The notes: generated by a model from the sequence alone, not told the origin. A stretch of DNA of 64,000 bases from Paraburkholderia phytofirmans PsJN (GCF_000020125.1 NC_010676.1:2728001-2792000), one strand, 5' to 3'; counted from the first letter of the stretch, positions 35,251-44,357 are shown. Program-made: numbers and translations.

Positions 35251-37535
35251 CGCGCTTCCTCTACGTGCAACCCTCCCGGCTCCTCAGGTTGCTCCTGAGG
35301 GGTGATCTCGCCTTCCAGCCAAACAAGTCCTTCAGCGATGTATGTGGGCACCCGCCACGCGTCCGGTTGGTGGCCCAACAAACCCAGTGCGAAGTCGGTT
35401 TTTTTGAAGCTACTGCCCTTGACGCGCTTATGAACACGTTCGACGAGCGTACTCAAATCCTTCCCTGCAGCGCCCGGTATTCGTAGACCCAGATCCCGCT
35501 GTTCATTCGCCTGGCACCACGGAAGATTCTCAAGCGCGAAGGCCTCTTCCAGCGTCCGCCCGGCCAGTTGAAGGGTTTCCTCACGCCAGGTAACCGCTGT
35601 GCGGTATTGATAGGCGACGCGAACCAATGCCGTTCCTTCGCCTCCTCTCGGCTGAATCTTCTCCTCCGGCGTTACCGCGAAAAGGTCCGCGATGGTCCGA
35701 CGCCTGGGCAACCATTGGATCAGCATCTGATTGGATGTGACGGCGCCTGCGAGCTCTGGTAGGCAAGCCTTTCCTGCTCTTCTTCCAGCTCCCTCCTCGT
35801 CTTCGTCTTCGTCGTCCGCATCATTTTCCTCCGGCGGCCGTGCCTCATTGTCTACCTCATCAGCAACCACCGGTAACGCGGCTTCAATAGGATCGCCGGC
35901 CACGACATCAGGGACTGGCGGACCGACGACGCTATCGAGGTCGGTGACAATTAACGCTGTGAGCCCAAGGAATTCTATCAACGGCTTGAATCTGTGCCCG
36001 AATGCGCCACCGACCTCGAGAATGCTTAAATATGTCGACCGGAGTTTTGGCGCGGCGATCTCGATCATCTGCGGAAGCAGCAGTCGTTCGACGTTGCCTT
36101 CAACAAGTACCGCGGCGTCAGCAAAGAACAGGTCGCAATGCGTAAGCTTGAGATAGCGTTCGAGGAAGTTTCGTTCTCCCTCCGGCGTCCGGTCATAAAA
36201 TGACGACAAACTTAGTATCTCCGATCGATTACCAGTTTGACTTCGCCGAAAATATCTAATCGGGCGGAACCCTCGTTCGTACAAAATGTGCGAGGAGTGT
36301 GTCGTGACCACGACCTGACTACTGCAATGCCGCTGATCCTCGCCCTGGAGTTGAAGAATATCGAGAACTTTCCTGATGAAAGCCTGTTGAAGCTGTGCAT
36401 GCAGATGCGCTTCAGGTTCCTCGATAAAAACCAGATGGAGCAGTGGGCGGCCATCGGTAATAGCAAGCCATTGAGCATGCAGGTCTAGCAACTCCACAAC
36501 CATGAAAATGAGATTCTTGAACCCCAAGCCGTTATAGTGATCGGGCAACGTCGGCGGATCGATGCCTTGCTCTTCGGCATCACCAAGCGCGTAGTGAACG
36601 CGCGCGCCTCGGTCGCTCATAATGGCGGCCGGATCCAGCGCAGACCGTATCATCAAGCGGGGGTTACTAAGACCTGGGTAGCCAAGTGTTGCGAGGCTTC
36701 TCAGGGTTGGCTCAAAGACCCGTTCGAGGTGGTCATTGAGCATTGCCTCCGAATTGGCGAGCGCCCTGAGCACATCCAGGTCGTCCTCCTTTTGCTCAAG
36801 ATTACGCTCGTAAAAGCGGCTTAGGACGCGAGACAGATCCTCGGCTCGCGCGCCGCCTGGACTGTCGGACAAGTGACGCTGTGCATGCAGGAAGTCGACC
36901 CGGATCAACGAATTCAGTATCTCCCGTCCGCTGCGACTCTCGCTTGGCATCAGAGCAACCGGCACATAGTCCGCGTCGGCGGTCATGTCAGCCGCAAAAC
37001 GCGCCGGATCGAGCACATAGTAGCGAAGCTCGTATTCTTTGTTCAGATCCTCGCGAAGAAAATCGTGCATATTCCTGGGTGCCGGATCGAAAGCAGCCGC
37101 TTGGCCGTCTTCACGTGCAACAGCAGCCAGCGCTCGCCTCCGCATCTCCGTGTACCTTGCCTTCGTCGCCTCCGGATCGATTGGCACGTATGCGATACGC
37201 ATACCCACGAGCGCTCCCTGCCAAGCCAGGCTAGGCAGGAGGTCAATCACCCTGTGAATATCAGTCCCGTCGATATGTAGCCAGATATCGATCGACATCG
37301 TTGGAAGTGTTGCGCCGGCCACACCCTCTCCGAAAGCCACAAATTGCGGCCACAGCTCGGCACTGAAATCATGGAGAGTGAATCTGCCCTTCCCGGTAAA
37401 GAGCTGAAGGGCATGGCCGGCAGAGGTCTTTCCGCTATTGTTGGCGCCAACGAATATGGAGATATCCGGTGCGAGATCGATGACAACGTCGCGCAACCTA
37501 CGAAAATTCCTGATGCCAAGCTTCTGCAGATGCAT
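35247..37535 (-). CDS. OLD-family ATPase-TOPRIM nuclease (GajA-like)
   Basis: 762 aa. N-terminal ABC-type ATPase: Walker A GANNSGKT at 30-37 and LVFIEEPEAHLHAQ as Walker B, followed by VVTTHSSHIL. A TOPRIM nuclease half follows: LVEGNVERLLLPQM with the metal-binding Glu, then LIVTDLDS. Between TOPRIM elements lies a very acidic stretch coded at about 35794-35832, which most OLD proteins lack. At 762 aa it is longer than GajA (about 580). With the coupled UvrD-like gene it makes a Gabija-like defence pair that would nick or degrade phage DNA. Confidence 0.85.
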   Translation of the reverse strand: MHLQKLGIRNFRRLRDVVIDLAPDISIFVGANNSGKTSAGHALQLFTGKGRFTLHDFSAELWPQFVAFGEGVAGATLPTMSIDIWLHIDGTDIHRVIDLLPSLAWQGALVGMRIAYVPIDPEATKARYTEMRRRALAAVAREDGQAAAFDPAPRNMHDFLREDLNKEYELRYYVLDPARFAADMTADADYVPVALMPSESRSGREILNSLIRVDFLHAQRHLSDSPGGARAEDLSRVLSRFYERNLEQKEDDLDVLRALANSEAMLNDHLERVFEPTLRSLATLGYPGLSNPRLMIRSALDPAAIMSDRGARVHYALGDAEEQGIDPPTLPDHYNGLGFKNLIFMVVELLDLHAQWLAITDGRPLLHLVFIEEPEAHLHAQLQQAFIRKVLDILQLQGEDQRHCSSQVVVTTHSSHILYERGFRPIRYFRRSQTGNRSEILSLSSFYDRTPEGERNFLERYLKLTHCDLFFADAAVLVEGNVERLLLPQMIEIAAPKLRSTYLSILEVGGAFGHRFKPLIEFLGLTALIVTDLDSVVGPPVPDVVAGDPIEAALPVVADEVDNEARPPEENDADDEDEDEEGAGRRAGKACLPELAGAVTSNQMLIQWLPRRRTIADLFAVTPEEKIQPRGGEGTALVRVAYQYRTAVTWREETLQLAGRTLEEAFALENLPWCQANEQRDLGLRIPGAAGKDLSTLVERVHKRVKGSSFKKTDFALGLLGHQPDAWRVPTYIAEGLVWLEGEITPQEQPEEPGGLHVEEAR

Positions 37536-38012
37536 TCATTCTCCCCCGTGGTCCCTACCGTCGCTTCATGTTAGTGGCCGCTCGTGTGCACGCCATGGAC
37601 CTATGCGCAGCCCTGTTGGTGATTGCAGTTTAGGCGGAGTGATTGTACGGCGAACGTGACGCACCAGGAACCACCGGAAGTCGCCGCTCTTTCTTCATCT
37701 TCAATCAGACGTTCGTCTCCGCCGCCGAGCTCTCCCATCGAGAGCGGTCGGATCAAAGCTACCCTTAGCGACTGGGCGCCTCCCGATGCTTACGGACCAG
37801 GACCGGGCTTTCGCGGTGTGCGTCGAGCCGCGTCCCGTGTCTCGCGCCTGTCGGGCATCAACCCCTGGCGCAGCAGTCAACCCCGCGCATCTTCCAGTTA
37901 GGCGTGGCCGGCATGGCCACGCAGCCGCGCCTTCTGCGCGCCCCCCTGCCCGGTCAACCCGAGGCCCGACATGCATCCGGATCCCAGGTTTCCGCCCTCG
38001 ACCCGCGACCGT
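37536..38012. other. Boundary between defence island and plasmid backbone, no gene
   Basis: No convincing gene. It holds the promoter side of the OLD gene and a short perfect hairpin (GCGTGGCC, 5-base loop, GGCCACGC; 37902-37922). The defence genes all read leftwards from here and the plasmid genes rightwards, so this is the probable left border of the backbone. Confidence 0.45.
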
Positions 38013-38103
38013 AGCCGATAGCGGACAGACGTCAAGGGGCGAGGGACCGTGTTGCCCGCACCCCTCCCTCGCCTATTTCCTTGACGTCTGTCCGCTATCG
38101 GCT
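38013..38103. repeat. 91-bp hairpin with 25-bp perfect stem
   Basis: Positions 38013-38037 (AGCCGATAGCGGACAGACGT...) and 38079-38103 are perfect inverted copies of 25 bp. After a 5-base bulge on one side, GGCGAGGG (38038-38045) pairs with CCCTCGCC (38066-38073), leaving a 20-base loop. Such a long exact stem outside any gene is not expected by chance. It is about 140 bp upstream of the DUF932 start, so it may be a transcription terminator or leader for DUF932, a recombination site, or a structure used in plasmid replication or transfer. Confidence 0.85.
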
Positions 38104-38244
38104 CCTCAAGTCGCACGGGCGGAAACCCGGGAGCTTGGCGGCAGCAAGGCCTACCCCGAGTTCCACCGGGAGGTGTTCAGCCGCAACGGCAAGTCACATC
38201 CCCTCGCCCGGTTCAGGTCCTCAACCTTGACTCTGGAGATCGCC

Positions 38245-38569
38245 ATGCAACTCGCTTCTTCTTTCCGTTACGGCTCCCCGACGCTGCGCGCTGACTCGCC
38301 CCTGTCGGACGATCAGATTCGCCGCATTGCCCCGTCCATCTTCGCGGACAGCAAGCACGAAAGCCGCTCCGAACGCTACACCTACATTCCGACCATCGAC
38401 GTGCTGCGCGGTCTGCGTAATGAAGGTTTCCAGCCTTTCATGGTCTGCCAGACGCGCGTGCGGCACGACGACCGTCGCGAGTACACGAAACACATGCTTC
38501 GGCTTCGTCACGCTGACCAGATTACCGGCGAGGAAGCCAACGAAATCGTGCTGCTGAACTCGCACGATG
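38245..38569 (+). pseudogene. DUF932 plasmid protein, 5' part
   Basis: 108 codons from ATG 38245 (GGAG at a good distance). The text MQLASSFRYGSPTLRADSPL, FADSKHESRSERYTYIPT and FQPFMVCQTRVRHDDRREYT is characteristic of DUF932 proteins. The frame reaches the conserved LLNSHD motif and then enters the recombinase element, ending 15 codons later at 38616. The missing part is at 44358-44866. DUF932 proteins are common on conjugative plasmids next to ParB-like genes; their function is not known. Confidence 0.88.
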
Positions 38570-38579
38570 TATGCGCAAG
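38564..38579 (+). repeat. Left end of the recombinase element: target repeat and terminal repeat
   Basis: ACGATG (38564-38569) is repeated directly at the other end (44352-44357). The first 10 bases inside, TATGCGCAAG (38570-38579), match the last 10 inside bases CTTGCGCGTA (44342-44351) as an inverted repeat at 9 of 10 positions. Confidence 0.82.
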
Positions 38580-38655
38580 CCAAGAGCGATTTCCCGATAC
38601 TCTCAGGTTGCTTTAAAACGGCCATCAACACGAACACGGCACGAGGATCTCGGCG

Positions 38656-40104
38656 ATGACGGCAAGACGAACCACCATCCGGCAACTGGCACTGACCGAG
38701 GTCGCTAACCGCGACACTCCAGGTGCGGCGGCGATCAGCATCACCATGCCCAAGGGCGGCACCATCTATCACACGGTCCCGCTCGCAGACCCCGACACCG
38801 GCAAGCGGCGCGACGCCCGTCCGCGGTGGATCGCAGGTAGCTTCCCTCTCTTTCCCGTTGTCCGGCTCGCGGACGGTGCGCCGTGGGCTGAGGCGAACCT
38901 CTGGCTCATCGATATGATGGAGTCGAAGTCCTCGCCCAACATGCTGACGTTCGCCAGCATCGCTGACGACCTGGTGGCATTCCGTCGTTACCTGGATGAC
39001 GAAGGCGTCGACTGGCTGACGTTCCCCGCGAACAAGCGGCAACGCCCAACCTACCGCTACAGCGCCTCGATCAGGCTGGCCGTGCAGGCTGGCGAACTTT
39101 CTCCGGGTGTTGCCAGGCGCCGTATGGGCGCCGTGGTGCGCTTCTATCGCTGGCTCATGGCAGAAGCGGGCTTCAAGCCTGCGAACGCGCCGTGGGTCGA
39201 ATCTGGCCGTTTCATCGAGTTCAGGGACCAGAAGGGCTTCAGCAGCACGATCGAGGTCAAGACCACCGACCTGTCGATCAGTGGCCGGCGCGCAGATGAC
39301 CCGTGGGACGATCACATCCAGGACGGCGGTCGCCTGCGCCCGCTCCCCTCATCCGAGCAGTCGGTGCTGCTCGAATCGTTAGCCACTCTCGGCAATTCCG
39401 AGATGACGCTCGTTCATCTGTTCGCGCTGTTGACTGGCGCTCGCATCCAGACGGTACTGACCGTGCGTGCGAAACACGTAATGCGCAAGCCGGGCGAGTT
39501 TCACGGCGGCGACATACGTCTCGCCTGCGGGCCAGGTACAGGTATCGACACGAAGGGCGATGTCAAGGGCGTGTTGCACCTGCCGCGCGGTTTCTACGAG
39601 CGGCTCTACATCTATGTGCACAGCGATCGAGCTCGCAAGCGTCGCCAACTGGCAGACGGCGGCGATCACTTCGACCAGCCGCTCTTTCTAAGCCATCGCG
39701 GTGCGCCGCTCTACGAGGACCGCGGGTCGCGTGGCCCGCTCAGCACCGGCCCGCAGGTGCGCCGCCATGTCAAGACCGGGCAGGCCGTTCGCCAGTTCAT
39801 CAGGGACGAACTGTTGCCCATGATGCGCGTGCAGCTCGGCAACCCCAGGTATGAGTTCAGCTACCACGACCTGCGAGCGACCTTTGGGCTCAATACGGTC
39901 GACGCGATGACAGCGAGCAAGACGAGCTACACGCGGGCGCTCGATCAGTTGCGACAGTTGATGTGGCACGTACAACCATCTACGACCGAGCGCTACCTCG
40001 CTTACCGCGAGAATCGTAAGCTGTTCGATGCTGTTCAGGATGGCTGGGGTGCGCACCTGTCGACGCTGGTCACACGCACCCTCGACACTGCGGTGACAGT
40101 ATGA
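38656..40104 (+). CDS. Tyrosine recombinase, first of the trio
   Basis: 482 aa. The catalytic set is complete: Arg in LLTGARIQTVLTV, a Lys-containing beta strand (DTKGDVKGVLHL), HDLRATFGLN (His-x-x-Arg) and the final His plus Tyr in WHVQPSTTERYLAY. The N-terminal half should bind the core site. It would exchange strands at the element ends through a 3'-phosphotyrosine link, together with the next two proteins. It is the first gene inside the left end, with GAGG upstream, and its stop overlaps the next start by 4 bp. Confidence 0.88.
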   Translation: MTARRTTIRQLALTEVANRDTPGAAAISITMPKGGTIYHTVPLADPDTGKRRDARPRWIAGSFPLFPVVRLADGAPWAEANLWLIDMMESKSSPNMLTFASIADDLVAFRRYLDDEGVDWLTFPANKRQRPTYRYSASIRLAVQAGELSPGVARRRMGAVVRFYRWLMAEAGFKPANAPWVESGRFIEFRDQKGFSSTIEVKTTDLSISGRRADDPWDDHIQDGGRLRPLPSSEQSVLLESLATLGNSEMTLVHLFALLTGARIQTVLTVRAKHVMRKPGEFHGGDIRLACGPGTGIDTKGDVKGVLHLPRGFYERLYIYVHSDRARKRRQLADGGDHFDQPLFLSHRGAPLYEDRGSRGPLSTGPQVRRHVKTGQAVRQFIRDELLPMMRVQLGNPRYEFSYHDLRATFGLNTVDAMTASKTSYTRALDQLRQLMWHVQPSTTERYLAYRENRKLFDAVQDGWGAHLSTLVTRTLDTAVTV

Positions 40105-41984
40105 ACCGCCTTTACGACGAAGTGCACATGCCGCTCGCGGAGGGCACAATGCTGCTGCACCCCGAGCGAGCGCTGCTCAAGTGGGAAGGCATGAGCAGCC
40201 GTTCCGATATCGGGCAGATCTGCTACCTGAGGCGTGACACGTCAAGCTCGCACCGCGCGCGACGAACTTTCGATATCCTGAGCTTCAGCATCGAACGCGT
40301 CAGGGTCGTACGCCTGCTGGTGACGCAGCTTTCCGGGCGTATGGCCCTTGGCGCGATGCGTCCGGCAACGATCTCGATAGCGCTGCGCGTCGTGCTTGAT
40401 TTCGTCAATTGGGCCGACAGACAGGGCTTGCATCAGGTGCTTTGTGACGAGAAGGCTACGGCGGAGGCAGTTCATCGCTACTTCCGCGAGAAACGCGAAC
40501 AGGTTTCGCTGGGCAATCTGAACCGCAATTCCGTCGGCCACGATCAGCGTAATCTGTTGTCGATGCTCCGTGAGTTTTTCGGAAACGACGACTTCTGCAC
40601 CGACGCGAGGGTGCTGCGCCGCCAACTGGATGCCTCTGTGCCGACTGCTGTGCCTGACACCGAGGCACAAGCCGCCCTGCTCGCGTGGGCTGACGCGCTC
40701 TTCACCGGCATCAGCACCCTGGTGCTCGACTTCAAGTCGTACCCGGTGCGCGTAAGCACGGCGCGTGGCGAGAGTCTTTGCCTAGTTCCGCACAGACACC
40801 ACCGTCGTGAAGACGACAACTTGCACGGCCACCTGCTTGGCTGGAACCTGGAGACCGGGGAGCTGCGCACGCGGGAAGAAATCGCGACGCACATGGCTGC
40901 GGCAGGCGCTAAAGATCCTCGTGCGCGTGCGTGGATGATCGCCTCGTTTGCGGCTAAACATCTTAGGGCTGCGAACGAGGATGCGCAATCAGCGATCCGT
41001 CGCTCGCACGCTTCAATGGCGACCCTTTGCTTCGCCGCGCTGTTCCTGGCCGAAACGGGCGTCAACCTCGCGCAACTGCTGGCCATGAAGTGGAGCCCGG
41101 AGCTTGTCGCGAGCCTGCAGGATACGTCAGTTGTACGTCAGACGTTTCGCGAGATCAAGTACCGTGCAGGCGGGAAGGGGGTGACGTTCACCGTCTCGCT
41201 GGGCTTCATGCCGAAGCTCAAGACGTATCTGGCGTTGCGAGAGTATCTGGTGCAGAACGCGGACTGCGACGCGTTGTTCATTCTAGCCGGGCATTACGCA
41301 AAGCGACGACGGCCAATGGGTCTCCCAACTCAATTTCTGGCTCAGCTTTACAGTCGACTCGATACGCTCGGGATCGTGCTACCGCGCATTACCGCACGTC
41401 AGTGGCGTGCGGCGAAGCAGGATTGGGCGGTGAGCAACCACGACCCTGTCGTCGCAGCCAGACTGATGGGCCACTCCTTGGCCACGGCGCTGCGCTCATA
41501 CTCGAACGGCACAGACGCCGCGCACAAGGCCGAGATGGGCGCGTTCCTCGCTTCGGTCGAGAAGACCGTGCTGAAGCCCGGCAACGACCCGGCGGGCAGC
41601 ATCAGGAGCGCGGTGGGCGTCTGCATCGAGTTCCACAAACCTGCGCCGATCGCAGCTTCAGTCACCGTACAGCCTGACTGCCGCTCGACCGAAGGATGTC
41701 TCTTCTGCGACCAGTACCGCGTGCACGCCGACGCCGCCGACATCCGCAAGCTGCTGGGCTGCCGTCACTGCGTCAGGCTCGTGAGCGGGCGTGCTGACTC
41801 GATCGAGCAGTACGACACATCGTTCGGCGCCGTGCTGCGGCGCGTTGACTTCCTGCTGGATGAGCTGCGCAAGCGCGACGCCGCGCTGGTCGATCAGATC
41901 GAGCACGACGTTGATATCGAAGGGAATCTGGACGCGTTCTGGTCGGCCAAGCTCGACCAGCTTTACGAACTGGGAGTGGCATGA
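40101..41984 (+). CDS. Tyrosine recombinase-like protein, second of the trio, active site degenerate
   Basis: 627 aa. The box I region reads AETGVNLAQLLAM, with Asn where the catalytic Arg belongs; box II reads TARQWRAAKQ, with Arg but no leading His; the last box LMGHSLATALRSYS still has His and Tyr. The C-terminus adds a probable zinc finger (CLFCDQYRVH, CRHC). It resembles the large Tn554 TnpB-type proteins in size. The lost Arg suggests a structural or DNA-binding role beside active partners. Start and stop overlap both neighbours by 4 bp. Confidence 0.8.
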   Translation: MNRLYDEVHMPLAEGTMLLHPERALLKWEGMSSRSDIGQICYLRRDTSSSHRARRTFDILSFSIERVRVVRLLVTQLSGRMALGAMRPATISIALRVVLDFVNWADRQGLHQVLCDEKATAEAVHRYFREKREQVSLGNLNRNSVGHDQRNLLSMLREFFGNDDFCTDARVLRRQLDASVPTAVPDTEAQAALLAWADALFTGISTLVLDFKSYPVRVSTARGESLCLVPHRHHRREDDNLHGHLLGWNLETGELRTREEIATHMAAAGAKDPRARAWMIASFAAKHLRAANEDAQSAIRRSHASMATLCFAALFLAETGVNLAQLLAMKWSPELVASLQDTSVVRQTFREIKYRAGGKGVTFTVSLGFMPKLKTYLALREYLVQNADCDALFILAGHYAKRRRPMGLPTQFLAQLYSRLDTLGIVLPRITARQWRAAKQDWAVSNHDPVVAARLMGHSLATALRSYSNGTDAAHKAEMGAFLASVEKTVLKPGNDPAGSIRSAVGVCIEFHKPAPIAASVTVQPDCRSTEGCLFCDQYRVHADAADIRKLLGCRHCVRLVSGRADSIEQYDTSFGAVLRRVDFLLDELRKRDAALVDQIEHDVDIEGNLDAFWSAKLDQLYELGVA

Positions 41985-43864
41985 ACAACACGCTGATCAC
42001 GCCGATCGCAGAGCGCCCCGACTGGTATCGGATCGAGGATGATACGGTCGTCACGCGCGACAAGGCTGGGAATGCCGTTTCGCTGTTTGGTGACGACGCC
42101 TGGGACATCGGCGCATACGCGATTGGGCCGCGCAGCACCGGCCTCCATTTTAGGGGCCACCTGCCTGACGGCGTGACCCGTGCTCTTTCAGAGGCGACCA
42201 CGCGTCAGTGGAAGCAGATCATGTACTTTCTGATGCATGAAGCAACCGATATGGTACCGGCGTCCAGTACGCTTCAGGCTCGTTCGGTTTATCTGAGGGA
42301 ATTCGCATTCTTTGCCGCCGAACGGCAGCTTACGCTCTACGAGGGGCTGTCCAATGTCCCCATTGTTCTGGACTATGTGGCACAAGCGGGGATGGAAAGG
42401 AAGGCCCAACGCCTTCATTCAATTCTGGTGCAGCTTCACCGTCTGGGCGTCGGGACCACCGGACTGTGTGTGCCGCTGGCCCAACTACATAAGCCTCTGC
42501 TCGATCGCTTCGCGCAACGCGCTGAATACGCACAATACCCTGTCATCCCGACGCGGATCTATCAGCACTTCCTGTCGACCTGTGAGCATGACCTCGGCGT
42601 CGCTGAGGACGTCGCTGACATCCTGTCGGATTACCTCGCACGCGTGTACGCCGGCGAGAATCCAGACGTCTCTGCAGCGGTCGCAACGAATGCTGTGCAC
42701 TTCGGGTGCAAAGACTCCCCTTACGTCGTGTCGTCGCTTGTGGCGTCGATCCGCGCGCTATGCCAGCTTGTCATCCTGGCATTCACCGGCATGCGCGCGA
42801 GGGAAGCGGAGAACCTGCCGTACGACTGCCTGAGCGAGACCCGTCTGGATGGCGTGACGCACTACACCATCGAGGGCGTCACAACCAAGCTGTCGGGTGG
42901 TCGTCCCAGGCGCGCGCGCTGGGTGACCAGCCCGCTCGCCGCTCGTGCCGTCCGGCTTGCGCAGCGGCTGTCGGGCGAGGCTCACCGTGCGCACGGCGCA
43001 CCGAGCTACGCCGAATCAACGGACGGGTCACACCTGCTGTTCTGCCGGATGGGTCTGCGTTATGGGTACGTGGCAAACCGTGGGGCGAGTACCCTGCATC
43101 TCGATGTCGAAGCGTTTCGTGAGCGCGTCTTCCCGACGATCACGGTCGAGGACATTGCCGAACTGAAGCGTGTCGACATGCACCGCGCGTGGGAAGACGA
43201 ACCGAAGTACGCGCCCGGGCAGCAGTGGCCGTTCACGCGCCACCAGCTTCGCCGGACCCTGGCCCTCTACGCGCATCGGAGCGGACTCGTGACACTGCCG
43301 ACGCTCAAGCGTCAGTTGCAGCACATCACGCAGGAAATGAGCATGTACTACGCCCGCGGCTCGGCGTTCGCGAAGGGCTTCATCGACATCGACAGGACCC
43401 ACTTCGCGAAGGAATGGGTTGAGACACAGAGCCTGTCCGAATACCTTGCATACGCCCAGCAGGTGCTGTTCTCCGACGAGCGGCTGTTCGGCGGGCACGC
43501 AGCGTGGACGCAGAGCCGTGCCGTGCAGGCCTCGCCCGTGTCGGTTTATTCGCGCGACCAGACGGTGAGGATGTTCAGGAAGGGCGAGCTGGCGTACCGC
43601 GAGACGGTGCTGGGCGGCTGTGCCAGCATCGAACCGTGCAAGTCGACACCGCTCGACTGGATGCGTCTGGATTGTCTTGAGTCGAACTGCCGTAACCTCG
43701 TGGTCGTGCCGTCGAAGCTTCAGCGCGTGATCAAGGCGCAGCAGGTTACGGTCGGGAAGCTGCGCGCTGTCGACGATGCGAGCGTCGAATATCGTATCGA
43801 GGTCCGGACGCTGCAACGACTGCTTGATGCGCAGGAGAGACTGATCAAACCGGAGGTAACATGA
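41981..43864 (+). CDS. Tyrosine recombinase, third of the trio
   Basis: 627 aa. Catalytic residues are in place: FTGMRAREAENL (Arg), a Lys-containing strand (GVTTKLSGGRPRR), RHQLRRTLALY (His-x-x-Arg) and QHITQEMSMYYARG (His, Tyr). A cysteine set in the C-terminal quarter (GGCASIEPCK, DCLESNC) suggests a metal site like that in the second protein. It has the length of TnpB of Tn554. The stop overlaps the small coiled-coil gene by 4 bp, so all four proteins are likely made in fixed ratio. Confidence 0.87.
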   Translation: MNNTLITPIAERPDWYRIEDDTVVTRDKAGNAVSLFGDDAWDIGAYAIGPRSTGLHFRGHLPDGVTRALSEATTRQWKQIMYFLMHEATDMVPASSTLQARSVYLREFAFFAAERQLTLYEGLSNVPIVLDYVAQAGMERKAQRLHSILVQLHRLGVGTTGLCVPLAQLHKPLLDRFAQRAEYAQYPVIPTRIYQHFLSTCEHDLGVAEDVADILSDYLARVYAGENPDVSAAVATNAVHFGCKDSPYVVSSLVASIRALCQLVILAFTGMRAREAENLPYDCLSETRLDGVTHYTIEGVTTKLSGGRPRRARWVTSPLAARAVRLAQRLSGEAHRAHGAPSYAESTDGSHLLFCRMGLRYGYVANRGASTLHLDVEAFRERVFPTITVEDIAELKRVDMHRAWEDEPKYAPGQQWPFTRHQLRRTLALYAHRSGLVTLPTLKRQLQHITQEMSMYYARGSAFAKGFIDIDRTHFAKEWVETQSLSEYLAYAQQVLFSDERLFGGHAAWTQSRAVQASPVSVYSRDQTVRMFRKGELAYRETVLGGCASIEPCKSTPLDWMRLDCLESNCRNLVVVPSKLQRVIKAQQVTVGKLRAVDDASVEYRIEVRTLQRLLDAQERLIKPEVT

Positions 43865-44223
43865 GCGAAACGATGGCCGACTACTACGCCGCCCTTGAGC
43901 GGCTGAAGAAGCGCAAGGGTGCGCGTATCAACAACGACACTGTGGCGATCGAGGCTGGCCGCAAGAAGGGCTGCATCAAGAAGTCACGCCCGCAGTTCGC
44001 TGAACTGATCGAAGCGATCGACGCGGCCAACGCCGTAGCCGAGCGACCTAAGCTTGAACTGAACGATCGTCTGAACCGCGCGAAAGGCGACGCAAAGGAT
44101 TTGCAGGCACAGCTTGACGAGTCGCTGGCCCGGGAGCTCGCACTACTGCGACAGGTATTCAGCCTGCGCAAAGAACTGGCCGCGCTGCGTGGCGGTAGCG
44201 TCCTGCCCTTGCATTCGAGCTAG
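43861..44223 (+). CDS. Small coiled-coil protein of the recombinase element (TnpC-like)
   Basis: 120 aa. The first half is basic (LKKRKGARI, GRKKGCIKKSRPQF), the second half is a heptad-rich coiled coil from about residue 60 (LNDRLNRAKGDAKDLQAQLD). Tn554 ends with tnpC, a protein of about this length that influences efficiency and orientation of insertion; position, size and coiled coil agree. Direct homology is not shown. Confidence 0.7.
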   Translation: MSETMADYYAALERLKKRKGARINNDTVAIEAGRKKGCIKKSRPQFAELIEAIDAANAVAERPKLELNDRLNRAKGDAKDLQAQLDESLARELALLRQVFSLRKELAALRGGSVLPLHSS

Positions 44224-44341
44224 ATTGAGATGGACACTCCGACGGCCATTCTGTCCACTTTTACCATCCAATCAGATGGACACCTGGCCGACAGTTGACT
44301 CCGGTATTTTCAAGGCCACAGCGGATGTCCATTGTTTTTCT

Positions 44342-44357
44342 CTTGCGCGTAACGATG
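44342..44357 (+). repeat. Right end of the recombinase element
   Basis: CTTGCGCGTA (44342-44351) is the inverted partner of the left end with one mismatch, followed by the direct repeat ACGATG (44352-44357). The DUF932 frame resumes at the next base. Confidence 0.82.

Larger units (their letters stand above)
38570..44351 (+). mobile_element. 5.8-kb Tn554/RIT-like element with three tyrosine recombinases
   Basis: The element sits inside a DUF932 gene. Deleting it with one ACGATG copy rejoins LLNSHD directly to GTSSYQML in frame, so both borders are certain to a few bases. It carries three recombinase genes with ATGA overlaps and a small coiled-coil gene, like tnpA-tnpB-tnpC of Tn554 with one extra recombinase, or like recombinase-in-trio elements. 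No passenger gene is present. The right end has repeated GATGGACAC motifs (44229 and 44275) and an inverted GGATGTCC (about 44323) that may bind the recombinases. Confidence 0.88.

Noticed and set aside
38221..39315. 364-codon minus-strand open frame
   Set aside because: Opposite DUF932 and the first recombinase, both with clear motifs, and crosses the element border.
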